From NCBI GenBank assembly GCA_028280615.1, contig JANQLK010000051.1, positions 1 to 64,000 of the forward strand: DNA of 64,000 nt, read 5' to 3'. Positions 17,060-25,944 of the stretch are shown here, piece by piece. Position 1 is the stretch's first letter, and each line of letters opens with the position of its first letter. The notes under the pieces were generated by a model, which had not been told where the DNA came from, ran no database searches, and saw only the letters and a list, made by a program, of their open reading frames with translations. A program made the translations under genes and the position numbers. The DNA is from Woeseiaceae bacterium. Its GTDB lineage: Bacteria > Pseudomonadota > Gammaproteobacteria > Steroidobacterales > Woeseiaceae.

Positions 17060-19243
17060 TTACAGGAGCTGATTTGCGAGCAGCGCGCCCAGGTAGCCGA
17101 TCGCCGTCATGTAGCCCCACGCGAAGGCGGGCCAGCGCCAGCCGTTCGTTTCCCGTCGAATGACGGCGATCGTTGCCGCGCACTGCAGGCAGCAGGCGTA
17201 GAAGATCAGGAGGCCGATCACCATCGGCAGCGTGAATACGGGCGAGCCGTCCGGCCAGGCCGCCGCCTTCAAACGCCCGGACAGCGTCGCGTCGTCGGCC
17301 TCGTCGCCGACGGCGTACACGGTACCGAGAACGGCGACGACGACTTCGCGCGCCGGAAAGCCCGCGATGACGGCCGCGGATACGCGCCAGTCCCAGCCGA
17401 GCGGCCGGAATACGGGCTCGACGACCTGCCCGGCGCGGCCCAGAAAGCTCTGACGAAGCTGCATCGCCGCGGCGCGGTTGTCGATGTCGCCTAACGCTGC
17501 CTCGCGCTCCTCGGCCGAAAGCGTCGCCTCGACGCGCTGTTGCTCGGCCGCCACGAACGCATCGACCGAATCCGAGCGCGGAAAGTAAGCCAACGCCCAG
17601 ACCACGATGGCTACCATGAATATCACAGTACCCGCGCGGTAAAGAAACACCCGCGCCCGCCCCATGAGCTGAATCAGGACAGTGCGCAGGTTGGGGCGTC
17701 GGAATTCCGGCAGCATCAGCGCGAAGGGCGGTTTGGGTCCGCGCAGCGCCGTCTTGCGAATGAGCAGAGCGGTCAGTATCCCCATGACGATTCCGAACAG
17801 GTACAGACCGAACAGCACGAGGCCTTGCAGATTCATGAAGCCGACGTCGCGCTGTGGCACGAACGCGGCAATCAGCAGCGCATAGACGGGTAATCGCGCC
17901 GAACAGGTCATGAACGGCGCGGCGAGTATCGTCGCGATCCGGTCCCGGCGGTTGGGGATGACGCGGGTCGCCATGATGCCGGGCACGGCGCAGGCAAAAC
18001 TCGAAATCATCGGGATGATCGACTGCCCCGACAGGCCGACCGAGCGCATCGCGCGGTCCATGAGGTAGGCCGCGCGTGCCAGGTAACCGGAATCCTCGAG
18101 CAGGATGATGAACAGGAACAGGATCAGGATCTGCGGCAGGAAGATCACGACGCTGCCGACGCCGGCAATCACGCCGTCGGCGATGAGGCTCGAGAACGCC
18201 GTCTCGCCCATCGCGTCGACGACGGCGACGCCGAGTCCGGCCGCGGTCGCATCGATCAGGTCCATGAGCGGCGTCGCCCAGGCGAACACGGCCTGGAACA
18301 CGATCAGCATGACCAGGAACAGGCCAAGCGTGCCGGGCAATGGTCGATTGAGGAAATCGACGATGCGCTGCCGCCAGTTTGCAAGCCGGGTGCCGTCCCG
18401 TTGCACTTCCGCGAGCACGTCCCGCACCCAGGCATACCGAACGCGCGCCTCCGCGGCGAGCGGCGGGTCGCCGCCGAACACCGACGCCCGTAGCGCCGCG
18501 ATGTCGCCCGTGGCCGCTCCGCCGATGCGCGCGATGAGTTCGCCCGCCGAATCCGTGTTGCCATCGACGAGCAGCCGCTCGCCGGCGATTCTCTCGAGCA
18601 CGGGCGCGGACTCACCGACGAGGCTCGAGGCCGCGCGGGAAAGCGTCGGAAAAACATCGAGCGGCGGCGGGGCATCCAGTGCGGCTAGCCCGGCGATACC
18701 GGTGCGCAGGGCCTCGATACCCCTGCCCGTCGTCGCCACGACCGGGTAGACCGGACAGCCGCCCAGGCGCGTTGACAAGCGGTCGACGTCGATCTCGGTG
18801 CCTGCCGCCTCGGCCGCGTCCACCATGGTTAGCGCGACCGCGAGCGGCACGCCGAGGTCGACGAGCTGCTGGGCGAGGTACAGGCCCTGGTAGAGATTGC
18901 CGGCGTCGATGACGCACAGAATCGCGTCGGGCACACGCGTGCCTTCGACGCGCCCGAGAATCACGTCAATGGCAATTTGCTCTTCGAACGAATGCGCGCT
19001 CAGGCCATGCAGGCCGGGCAGATCGACGAGCTCGAGCTTCCGGTCACCGACCAGCAGCGTGCCGACGTGCTTCTCCACCGTAACGCCCGGGTAATTGCCG
19101 ATGCGCTGACGCAGGCCCGTCAGCCGATTGAACAGCGTGCTCTTGCCCGCGTTGGGCGTACCGACGACCGCGATGCTGACCTCGGCCTGCGTGCGTACGG
19201 AAATCTGGTTGACGGGTACCCGGGTTTCGGCGGTGCTAGTCAC
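17060..19243 (-). CDS. feoB: Ferrous iron transport protein B
   Basis: A 727-residue Fe(II) transporter of the inner membrane. The N-terminal G domain has G1 [16 protein letters not shown] (about residues 26-41), the GNYPGVTVEK switch and DLPGLHGL; a helical regulatory domain follows, then a membrane domain with the two Gate repeats, CAVPGIMATR and ..PAREVVVAVLGT. A CCLQCAATIAV segment lies near the end. The start is GTG 19243, inside the feoA stop region (GTGACTAG, 8-nt overlap), giving translational coupling; the longer ATG reading to 19309 would overlap feoA by 74 nt. No feoC was found. Confidence 0.95.
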   Translation of the reverse strand: MTSTAETRVPVNQISVRTQAEVSIAVVGTPNAGKSTLFNRLTGLRQRIGNYPGVTVEKHVGTLLVGDRKLELVDLPGLHGLSAHSFEEQIAIDVILGRVEGTRVPDAILCVIDAGNLYQGLYLAQQLVDLGVPLAVALTMVDAAEAAGTEIDVDRLSTRLGGCPVYPVVATTGRGIEALRTGIAGLAALDAPPPLDVFPTLSRAASSLVGESAPVLERIAGERLLVDGNTDSAGELIARIGGAATGDIAALRASVFGGDPPLAAEARVRYAWVRDVLAEVQRDGTRLANWRQRIVDFLNRPLPGTLGLFLVMLIVFQAVFAWATPLMDLIDATAAGLGVAVVDAMGETAFSSLIADGVIAGVGSVVIFLPQILILFLFIILLEDSGYLARAAYLMDRAMRSVGLSGQSIIPMISSFACAVPGIMATRVIPNRRDRIATILAAPFMTCSARLPVYALLIAAFVPQRDVGFMNLQGLVLFGLYLFGIVMGILTALLIRKTALRGPKPPFALMLPEFRRPNLRTVLIQLMGRARVFLYRAGTVIFMVAIVVWALAYFPRSDSVDAFVAAEQQRVEATLSAEEREAALGDIDNRAAAMQLRQSFLGRAGQVVEPVFRPLGWDWRVSAAVIAGFPAREVVVAVLGTVYAVGDEADDATLSGRLKAAAWPDGSPVFTLPMVIGLLIFYACCLQCAATIAVIRRETNGWRWPAFAWGYMTAIGYLGALLANQLL

Positions 19244-19559
19244 TTGCTCCCGCCGTTGCGAAGGAGAAGCAGCGGGCCTGTTCCTTCCGCAGCGACACGC
19301 CGCGGCCAAACAGCCGGAACTCGAGCGGATCGCCCCCGAGTGCCTTGCCCGCGAGTTCGATTTCGGCGCCTTCGACGAGGCCCAGCGTCATCAGGCGCTG
19401 CACCTCGGGGCTCCGCGCATCGACGGCGGAAATCGTGACGCGCTGCCCGCGTTCGAGCGCCGCGAGCGTTTGCCGATCGCGGAAACCCTCACTGTCTGGC
19501 TGGCGTTCAGGGGGGGCGGAGCCCGGCTCCGGGGCGCCTGGTGCGGCGTTCGTAGTCAT
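19236..19559 (-). CDS. feoA: Ferrous iron transport protein A
   Basis: A 107-residue cytoplasmic FeoA of the SH3-like fold, thought to interact with FeoB. The core TLAALERGQRVTISAVDA and RLMTLGLVEGAEIEL is preceded by ~28 Pro/Gly/Glu-rich residues not usual in FeoA (about 75-85 residues). The gene overlaps feoB by 8 nt. A Fur box lies immediately upstream, so iron repression is expected. Confidence 0.92.
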   Translation of the reverse strand: MTTNAAPGAPEPGSAPPERQPDSEGFRDRQTLAALERGQRVTISAVDARSPEVQRLMTLGLVEGAEIELAGKALGGDPLEFRLFGRGVSLRKEQARCFSFATAGASD

Positions 19560-19562
19560 TGA

Positions 19563-19583
19563 CGAATGATAATTATTCTCATT
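19563..19583 (-). promoter_or_regulatory. Fur box upstream of feoA
   Basis: On the minus strand the sequence AATGAGAATAATTATCATT fits the GATAATGATAATCATTATC Fur consensus in most positions and is nearly palindromic. It ends a few nt before the feoA ATG, covering the likely promoter. It also lies 90 nt upstream of the divergent 19675 operon, so it might influence that too. Confidence 0.8.
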
Positions 19584-19674
19584 AAGTGGCGCAAGCGGCC
19601 ACCGCGTTCAGCTTGTATTCATTGCGGTCGAGCTAGCTTGATCCGCAATCCCCAGGATCCCGAGGAGTGTGCCG

Positions 19675-20478
19675 ATGAAACCCGTCCCAAGCCTGATCGT
19701 CACGGTGCTGCTGTTCGGCGCTGCGCAGGCGCTCGCCGTGAGCCCGACGATCAAACTGTTCCCAACGACCGTGGTCGAGGATCTCAAGCAAACGGGCGAG
19801 GTCGCCCGCGACATGGAAACGGGCCTGCAGGAAGTCATCGGCCGCCTCGATCAGCAGCAGCAGCTCTACCAGCAAAGCAAATGCGACGGCGCGGACAACG
19901 ACCCCGGCTGCCAGCGCCTGGCCCGCCAGATAGGTGCTACCTACCTCGACATGCTCGGGATCATGGAAGAGCGGCTCCCGGACATGGAACACACCGTCAA
20001 CAACACGCGCTCGAGTCTCGAACGCGGCTTGAAGTCCGAACTCGGACGCAAGATGACGCCATGGACGCTGCAGGAAACGCTGCTCGGCGCAGGCGCCTCG
20101 GGCGGCGTGACACAGGCCGCTGAACCGACGCTCAGGGGCCGCACCGGAATGCGCCTGTCCGAACGCTTCAAACAGTATTACCAGCTCGTCGCATCATCCG
20201 GCACGCGTGGCGACCAGTCGCTGGCCGTGCTGGCATCGGACATCTATCTCGACATGGAGGAAACGAGCCTGCTGATCGCCCGTACCCGACAGGAAATTGC
20301 GCGCGCGACGCTCATGGAGCAGCTCAACCAGTCGTTCGGCATCATCACGCCCGAGATGATGGAAGTCGTCGGTGGCGTCAAGACCATTTTGTTCGGCGAC
20401 GAGGCAAGCCTCGAGACCGTCGCCGGCCCGCCCCCCGGAAGCGTCGAGCAGGCCTATCGCAGCCCGCTCGAGCAATAG
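19675..20478 (+). CDS. Secreted helical protein, first gene of an envelope operon
   Basis: A 267-residue protein with a signal peptide (LLFGAAQALA). The mature part is mostly predicted helix with coiled-coil character: TVVEDLKQTGEVARDMETGLQ, Gln-rich QQQQLYQQS, and ERLPDMEHTVNNTRSS. One Cys pair (KCDGADNDPGCQ). ATG 19675 is chosen over the GTG at 19669 because GAGGAG lies 7 nt before it. No known family recognised. It starts a seven-gene run on the plus strand that includes a TolQ/TolR-like pair and a lytic transglycosylase, so it probably acts in the periplasm with them. Confidence 0.75.
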   Translation: MKPVPSLIVTVLLFGAAQALAVSPTIKLFPTTVVEDLKQTGEVARDMETGLQEVIGRLDQQQQLYQQSKCDGADNDPGCQRLARQIGATYLDMLGIMEERLPDMEHTVNNTRSSLERGLKSELGRKMTPWTLQETLLGAGASGGVTQAAEPTLRGRTGMRLSERFKQYYQLVASSGTRGDQSLAVLASDIYLDMEETSLLIARTRQEIARATLMEQLNQSFGIITPEMMEVVGGVKTILFGDEASLETVAGPPPGSVEQAYRSPLEQ

Positions 20479-20499
20479 TTTCCCAACGGAGTGACGATC

Positions 20500-21072
20500 A
20501 TGACCACTGCCATTCACCATCGTGTCCTCAATTCCCGGCTGCTCAGTCGGCTCGCCACGCTGACGGCGCTTGCAACGACGCTTGTGCTGGCGTCCTGTGC
20601 GACTGCCCCGCCGAACTGTTCTTCGCCGTCGTCACGCAACCTGGACAGCGCAATCGCCGACGCACAAAAGAGTCTCATGGCAGGCTGCCAGGTGCATTTC
20701 GATCGCTATTACGACGACCTGCTGACGATCGCCGAAGGCGATCCCAAACCCGAGAACAAGCGCGCATTCTCCGAGTACCTGCTGTGGGCCTCGGATGAAG
20801 GTCTCTTGAGCCGCCGCCAGGCCGAGGATTACTACAACCGCTACTTCAACGTGAAGTTCATGTCGATGCGCGGTGACTACAACAACTGCTCGCATACCTG
20901 TCCGAACAAGCAGCGCGTGCTGAATCTCGTCGAAGACGAGCTTTCCGACAAGGAGCGCGGATTGCTCCGGGTCAGCCTCGACAACGATGGCTACTACCGC
21001 GCCGACAGGCTCTACCAGCAGCTCGAGCTTGTCCTGGAGGCGACCTGCACGGCCTGCACGGCGAGCCGGTAG
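20500..21072 (+). CDS. Cysteine-rich lipoprotein, unknown function
   Basis: A 190-residue lipoprotein with lipobox LASC (Cys about 31). The mature part has several Cys: APPNCSS, AGCQ, and paired NCSHTCPN and TCTACTAS, which could form disulfides or bind metal. The rest is helical. ATG 20500 has GGAG 8 nt upstream. It lies 21 nt after the previous gene and 6 nt before the TolQ-like gene. Family unknown; the operon context suggests an envelope-anchored subunit. Confidence 0.72.
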   Translation: MTTAIHHRVLNSRLLSRLATLTALATTLVLASCATAPPNCSSPSSRNLDSAIADAQKSLMAGCQVHFDRYYDDLLTIAEGDPKPENKRAFSEYLLWASDEGLLSRRQAEDYYNRYFNVKFMSMRGDYNNCSHTCPNKQRVLNLVEDELSDKERGLLRVSLDNDGYYRADRLYQQLELVLEATCTACTASR

Positions 21073-21078
21073 CGAGCG

Positions 21079-21711
21079 ATGAAGGAATCGCGGGAATTCC
21101 TGGGCGCACTCCTCAAGGGCCTCACGGCAACATTCGCCGCGGGTGCCGGGCTCGTCTATGTCCTCTCGAAGGCCAGCCTCGTAGACCTTGAGGCCTCTGC
21201 GGCTGGCAGCACCGGCGAAATCCTCTCCTGGGCCTATGACAACCTGGGCTCCTCCATTCCCGTATTCGCCGGGCTGCTGGCCGCGTTTTTCCTGACCCTT
21301 TCCCGCCTGCGACGAGGCCTCGAGCAAGACCGGAGCGTTGACCGCATCGTGCAGCTCGATCACCTGACCGACATCTGGACGACGCTGTTCTTCGGCACGG
21401 GCGTCATCTGGACGGCGATCGGGATGCGCAGCGCGCTGATCTTCGCGTTGGGCGACCGCGACGCGGCGCTCAGCGAGGGCGCGTTTGCGATGCTCGAACG
21501 CATGATCGACGGCGGCATCCTGCTAGCCCTTTCGACGACGATTTTCGGCGGCATCGGCGGCTACCTGATGCGCGTATACAAGACGATCACGGTCGGCATG
21601 CAGCTGCAGCGTTGCTACGACCGCGCCGCGAGGGCGGACACGTCGCATATGCGCGACAGTCTTGCGCGCATCGAGCGGCACCTTGGCCACGCGCCGGAGG
21701 CCGAGTCGTGA
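21079..21711 (+). CDS. TolQ/ExbB/MotA-like proton-channel protein
   Basis: A 210-residue inner-membrane protein with about four hydrophobic segments. The last two resemble the family's TM2-TM3 pair: WTTLFFGTGVIWTAIGMRSA (compare GLLGTVWGI) and GGILLALSTTIFGGIGGYL, with conserved small residues and Thr. A charged cytoplasmic tail ends EAES. The family forms pentameric channels that power envelope machines with the proton or sodium gradient. Its stop overlaps the GTG of a TolR/MotB-like gene, matching the usual partner order. It is divergent enough that which branch it belongs to is unclear. Confidence 0.7.
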   Translation: MKESREFLGALLKGLTATFAAGAGLVYVLSKASLVDLEASAAGSTGEILSWAYDNLGSSIPVFAGLLAAFFLTLSRLRRGLEQDRSVDRIVQLDHLTDIWTTLFFGTGVIWTAIGMRSALIFALGDRDAALSEGAFAMLERMIDGGILLALSTTIFGGIGGYLMRVYKTITVGMQLQRCYDRAARADTSHMRDSLARIERHLGHAPEAES

Positions 21712-22433
21712 GCCGTTCACCGCTCGCCTACCCGCTCAAGCGCAGCATAGACGGCGATGCCGGCGGCGCCGCCGACCTGCAGACCGACATCATGCGCTTC
21801 ATGGCGATTCTGTCGCTGTGCCTGGTCGCGATCTTCGCGCTCGTGCAGAGCCTGCCGATGGCACCCGTGCCTGCCGCGGCGAGCGCCGCGCCGCCAGACC
21901 CCGCACCGGTCGCAACGCCGCCGCAGCCGGCGCAGCGTCCGGACACCACGCCGCCGCCCGCGCGGCCCGCAGCGGATGTCATCGCGGCGAGGCCGGAGCC
22001 GGCGGCACCCGATGCGATCGCCGTTGCAGCGCCGCCGCAAGCGCCGCCGATTACCGCCGCGCCCGCGCAGGCGGACGAGGGATTCACGCTCAGGTTCGCT
22101 TCGGATCGTGCGCTCACGCGGCTCGTTGCACGCGGGGATGTTGCCCTTTTCGCGCTGAGCGATGGAGAGGCCCGTCAGCTCACCGTGCACCGAAGCCGCT
22201 TGAGTTTCTGGTCGAGCAGACAGCCGCCGGCGTTTCACGAGATGGAGCGATCCACGGTACCGGGTGCCGTGATCGACGCGCTCGGCCTCACGGGCCGGGA
22301 GCTCGAGGCCGTTCGCTGGGGCGTTACCCTGCCCGGCCGGCTGTCCTCCGATCTCGACCGGCTGATGCGCGAGCACGCCGCCGGTGCGCTGGTCATTGGC
22401 GCCGATGGGACGCTTCGGCTGGAGCCGTCGTGA
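21708..22433 (+). CDS. TolR/ExbD/MotB-like single-pass protein
   Basis: A 241-residue protein starting at GTG 21708 (GTGA overlap with the previous stop). One membrane helix (about residues 29-48, MRFMAILSLCLVAIFALVQS) is preceded by an acidic pair ADLQTD, similar to the Asp near the helix start in TolR/ExbD/MotB. A long Pro/Ala-rich periplasmic linker (about 50-120) leads to a ~115-residue C-terminal domain with no recognised signature. The layout (short cytoplasmic tail, one helix, linker, periplasmic domain) fits the stator partner of the TolQ-like protein. Confidence 0.6.
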   Translation: MSRSPLAYPLKRSIDGDAGGAADLQTDIMRFMAILSLCLVAIFALVQSLPMAPVPAAASAAPPDPAPVATPPQPAQRPDTTPPPARPAADVIAARPEPAAPDAIAVAAPPQAPPITAAPAQADEGFTLRFASDRALTRLVARGDVALFALSDGEARQLTVHRSRLSFWSSRQPPAFHEMERSTVPGAVIDALGLTGRELEAVRWGVTLPGRLSSDLDRLMREHAAGALVIGADGTLRLEPS

Positions 22434-23887
22434 ACACGCCGATGAGATCCTGTCTGCTCGCCTCAGGCCTCATGCTGCTTGCGGCGTTCGACGCCGAGGC
22501 GCGCGGCGTGCCGCTGGATACCTGGGTCGAAGCGACACTGCTTCCCGGCGTCCATCAGGCACTGTCCGAGCAACCGCGGTTCAAGGGCCAGAGGATTCGT
22601 TTCGTCGTCTTCGAGGACGGCGCCCGGGCCGCGGCGAGCAACGCGCTTGCAATCGGCATGCGTGATCGCCTGGTCGATGCGGCAATCGCCAAAGGCGGCG
22701 TTCGCATCGCGTCCTCGGCGGGCGCCGCGGCGCCGGGACAACGCATTGATTGCGCAGAGCGCGATGCCGACTACCTGGTCGGCATCGAACTTTCGCCCGG
22801 CGCCGGCCGAACGGCCGCGGTCGTCGTCCGCGCGCAGGATCTTCACGAGCACACCTGGGTCAGCGGTCTCGACATTCGCTGGCGCGGCGCGCTGAGCTCG
22901 AGCGAACAGCGTGCGCTGCGGACGCCCATGACCGACGCCGAGCTTCGCGGCGCACGCGACGCACCGTTCGAGGCACACCAGACAGACCTGCTTGCGCTCA
23001 AGCTTGCGCGCGTCATGGCCTGTCAGCTGCTCAAGTCGGCTTCAGCGGACTACATGCTCGCGCGCGCGTCCGACGAGGATGCGGAACAGGATGCTCTGTG
23101 GACCAAGACCCTCGATATCGCGAGCCGGCACGTCGCGTCGCTCACTTCCATCGAACTGGCGTTGAACGACGCGGTCAGCACCGCGACGCTCCATGGGACG
23201 GCTCATGAAATCGACGACGGCCTCTATCAGTACTGGCTGACCGTGGAACCGATCGACACGGGCGATGGGCTCGAGACGCTCAGCGCGAGCGCCTATGTGC
23301 GTCGCGGCCCCGCGGCGTCGGCGAACCCCGTCGCGACGACGTCGGTGCATGGGCCGTCGCAGACAGGCGCGAGCCACGTGCCTGAAATCCTGATCGTGCC
23401 TGGCGCATTCGGCAACGACGCGCTTGGCCCGCTGCGGGTCGCCGAGCTGCGGCGAGGCAATGTACTGCGAACCGCGATCCGCTCCGACGTGATCGTGTTC
23501 TTTCTGCAGTACCAGCCGGGAATCGGCCTCATGCGACTCGGCGATCGCGACTGCCAGTCGCGAACCATCGCCCGCGTCGCCCGGGCAGGCGATCTGCTCG
23601 CCTTTCCGATCGCCGCTCACGGCAGCGTCGATACTGTCGGCGAAATCTCGCGATGGCAGGTCGATCCGCAGCACAACACCTACTTCGCGGTCGCAAGCCG
23701 CGACTCCGGACTCGCACGTCGCCTCGCTGCCCACGTCGACCTGCTTCCCATGCGCTGCGGCACGGCGACGCCTCCCGGCTTAAAGGACCATGCGCTCGAG
23801 GTCTGGCTCGACGACTTCCTGAGCCTGGTCGACGATCGCCCGCGCGAGGTCGCGTGGCGGGCGATACAGACGAGGGAACGGCTGTGA
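22430..23887 (+). CDS. Periplasmic protein of the envelope operon, unknown family
   Basis: A 485-residue protein starting at GTG 22430 (GTGA overlap); ATG 22442 is an alternative. The signal peptide is MRSCLLASGLMLLAAFDAEA. An N-terminal part, IRFVVFEDGARAAASNALAIG, resembles domains that gather accessory lipoprotein-like repeats in envelope assembly factors, but I cannot name a family. A central stretch with alternating strands (YQYWLTVEPIDTGDG) and a C-terminal part with VIVFFLQYQPGIGLMR follow. No catalytic motif seen. Tight coupling on both sides implies that it is a subunit of the same complex. Confidence 0.65.
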   Translation: MNTPMRSCLLASGLMLLAAFDAEARGVPLDTWVEATLLPGVHQALSEQPRFKGQRIRFVVFEDGARAAASNALAIGMRDRLVDAAIAKGGVRIASSAGAAAPGQRIDCAERDADYLVGIELSPGAGRTAAVVVRAQDLHEHTWVSGLDIRWRGALSSSEQRALRTPMTDAELRGARDAPFEAHQTDLLALKLARVMACQLLKSASADYMLARASDEDAEQDALWTKTLDIASRHVASLTSIELALNDAVSTATLHGTAHEIDDGLYQYWLTVEPIDTGDGLETLSASAYVRRGPAASANPVATTSVHGPSQTGASHVPEILIVPGAFGNDALGPLRVAELRRGNVLRTAIRSDVIVFFLQYQPGIGLMRLGDRDCQSRTIARVARAGDLLAFPIAAHGSVDTVGEISRWQVDPQHNTYFAVASRDSGLARRLAAHVDLLPMRCGTATPPGLKDHALEVWLDDFLSLVDDRPREVAWRAIQTRERL

Positions 23888-24432
23888 TTCGCCTGCTCGG
23901 CACCCTCATCGGCTCTGCACTCGCGATCGCGCTGCTGCTGCTCATGATCGGGATTCCGCAGTTTCGCGCGCCGAATGCGGACACGGAATCCGCGATCGTC
24001 AAGCTGCCGCTCAGGAGCGCAACAGTCGATGCCCGGGTTGCCGCCCCGAGTGGCAACGTGATGGACGCCAACCCGGAGGTCAGCGAGCGGCCGGCCGATA
24101 TGCCTGTCCTCGCCGATAGCGGCAGCGCAGAGCCCGCGGAGCCCGCCGTCGGCGATCCGCCGTCCGACTCTCTGCTGCCCGGTACCGACCCCGACGTTGC
24201 CGCTGCCGCAGCGACGCCAGGGTGGTATACGTTCTGGAGCCCGTTCCGGAGCGAGATCGCCGCGAAGGGATTCGTCGCCCGGCTGCAGAGTGTCACGGGC
24301 CTCGACTATCGCATCGACAGACTCGAACCCGGTCGATACGAAGTCGCGTTCGCCTACGCGGATGAGCAGGAGATTCCTTCCAAGCTCGCCGCGATCACCG
24401 CCGCTACCGGCCTCGAACTCGCGAGTCGCTGA
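23884..24432 (+). CDS. Membrane-anchored SPOR-like protein
   Basis: A 182-residue protein from GTG 23884 (GTGA overlap). One N-terminal membrane helix (LLGTLIGSALAIALLLLMIG) is followed by an acidic, Pro/Ala-rich periplasmic linker. The last ~65 residues (GWYTFWSPFRSEIAAKGFVA and later DYRIDRLEPGRYEVAFAYAD) have the beta-alpha-beta spacing of SPOR domains, which bind denuded septal peptidoglycan. This assignment is by pattern only. It precedes a lytic transglycosylase, which makes glycan strands of the kind SPOR domains recognise. Confidence 0.6.
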   Translation: MIRLLGTLIGSALAIALLLLMIGIPQFRAPNADTESAIVKLPLRSATVDARVAAPSGNVMDANPEVSERPADMPVLADSGSAEPAEPAVGDPPSDSLLPGTDPDVAAAAATPGWYTFWSPFRSEIAAKGFVARLQSVTGLDYRIDRLEPGRYEVAFAYADEQEIPSKLAAITAATGLELASR

Positions 24433-24433
24433 C

Positions 24434-25222
24434 GTGCTTCGCCGAATTCACGTAGCCTTCGCCGTCGCCTGCATGCTGCTCGGCTCGGGCCTCGCGTCAG
24501 GGCGCATCGCGGAAGCCGATCTGGATATCGCCTGGCAGCGCTATCTCGACACGGCGGCATCCACCGAGCCGGGTATGACTTTCCCGCACTCGACCTGCTT
24601 CAACGTCGCCGCACTCGAGTACGGCCTGCCGAAAACGCTGCTGCTGGCCGTCGCTCGCGGCGAGAGCGACTTCGACGTGACCGCGCGCTCGCGGGCCAAC
24701 GCGCACGGTGTGATGCAGATTCAGTGGCCAGGCACGGCACGGCATCTCGGCATCTATCGCCTTAGCGAACTGTACGAGCCCTGCACCAACATCGATGCGG
24801 GCGCTCGGTACCTCAGGGAACTGCTCGACCGCTACGGCGGCAACCTGCATCTGGCGCTCGCCGCGTACAACTACGGCCCGTCGCGCATTCGCGATGACGG
24901 CACGCCGATTCCGTCCGGGGCGAACTGGTACTCGGGCTACATCTACCGTCACCTGGGCTACGTGCTCGGCGGCAGTCGTCCGTCGGGCATTCCGTCGAGC
25001 ACGCTGTACTCGAGCGTCGGCCAGTCGACGCTCATCACGTTCGCCGAGCCCTACCGCGCCGTGGCGTTCATCGAACGGCTGGAGGCGCGCGCTCCCGGCG
25101 TCGACCTCGACTGGTTCCGCCGGGGCACGGGCGAGTTCGAAGTCGTCATGACCTACGAAGACAGGGCCGCTTTCGACCGAAGTGCCGGCCTGTTGCAGAA
25201 CGCGGGCTTCCGCGTCGACTGA
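24434..25222 (+). CDS. Lytic transglycosylase (SLT domain)
   Basis: A 262-residue secreted enzyme cleaving peptidoglycan glycan strands. The SLT domain (about residues 50-165) has the catalytic Glu in ARGESDFD (about residue 76), then GVMQIQWPGTARHLGI, INAGARYLREL-like DAGARYLRELL and LAAYNYGPSRI, all family motifs. A ~90-residue C-terminal part (TLITFAEPYRAVAFIERL and FEVVMTYED) looks SPOR-like. The start is GTG 24434, one base after the previous stop; no ATG is better placed. It ends the operon, 5 nt before the convergent kinase gene. Confidence 0.85.
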   Translation: MLRRIHVAFAVACMLLGSGLASGRIAEADLDIAWQRYLDTAASTEPGMTFPHSTCFNVAALEYGLPKTLLLAVARGESDFDVTARSRANAHGVMQIQWPGTARHLGIYRLSELYEPCTNIDAGARYLRELLDRYGGNLHLALAAYNYGPSRIRDDGTPIPSGANWYSGYIYRHLGYVLGGSRPSGIPSSTLYSSVGQSTLITFAEPYRAVAFIERLEARAPGVDLDWFRRGTGEFEVVMTYEDRAAFDRSAGLLQNAGFRVD

Positions 25223-25227
25223 GCGGG

Positions 25228-25863
25228 CTAACAGGTCGGCCGGCCGATTTCTTCGGGCAAGAGATCCTCGATGCGCTGCATAACGTCGAGCCGATGCACG
25301 AGATCGTGAACGTAGTCGAGATCGTCGGTCTCGAGCACGAGCACGTCGCTCATCGTGTAACCGTCGATCCACTCGTCATACAGTCGTTCGAGGCGCTTGA
25401 GATACGACAGCGGCACATCTCGTTCCATCGCCCGGCCGCGCAGGCGAATACGCCTGCGCAGCGTGCGCATCGAACATCTTAGGTAGATCATGAGGTCGGG
25501 CGGGCGGATCGCATCGAGAATCGCCGCGTACAGGGCTCGGTAGGTTTCCCAGTCGCGCTTCGAAATCTTGCGCATCTGGTGCAGCGCCGTCGCGAATATC
25601 TCGGCGTCCTCGAAGATCGTACGGTCGAGCGCGACGACGCCGGGCTGGCGATCGAGTTCCTGGTGCAGGCGAAACTTGCTGCTCAGGAAATACAGCTGCG
25701 ACTGATACGCCCAGCGGCGCATGTCCCGATAGAAATCCTCGAGATAGGGATTGTCGTCGTTCGGCTCGTAGAACGGCGCGATGCCGTACGTCCGGCACAG
25801 GAAATCGACCAGCGTCGACTTGCCCGAACCCATGTTCCCGGCTATGGCGATCGTCCGTTTCAT
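25228..25863 (-). CDS. Deoxynucleoside kinase family protein
   Basis: A 211-residue P-loop kinase, GNMGSGKST (about residues 8-16), with the dNK-family DRTIFEDAEIFA (compare DRSIYEDRYIFA) and a LID-like RRRIRLRGRAMER. It likely phosphorylates deoxynucleosides for salvage. The start is the ATG at 25863 rather than the in-frame TTG at 25872. It is divergent from hpt, another salvage gene, 81 nt away. Confidence 0.88.
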   Translation of the reverse strand: MKRTIAIAGNMGSGKSTLVDFLCRTYGIAPFYEPNDDNPYLEDFYRDMRRWAYQSQLYFLSSKFRLHQELDRQPGVVALDRTIFEDAEIFATALHQMRKISKRDWETYRALYAAILDAIRPPDLMIYLRCSMRTLRRRIRLRGRAMERDVPLSYLKRLERLYDEWIDGYTMSDVLVLETDDLDYVHDLVHRLDVMQRIEDLLPEEIGRPTC

Positions 25864-25944
25864 CGCGTCCAACGATACCCTATTCGCGGTTGCGATCGCC
25901 TCGACGATTGACCTATGCTGCCGCTGGCTTGACGAGGAGCATTC

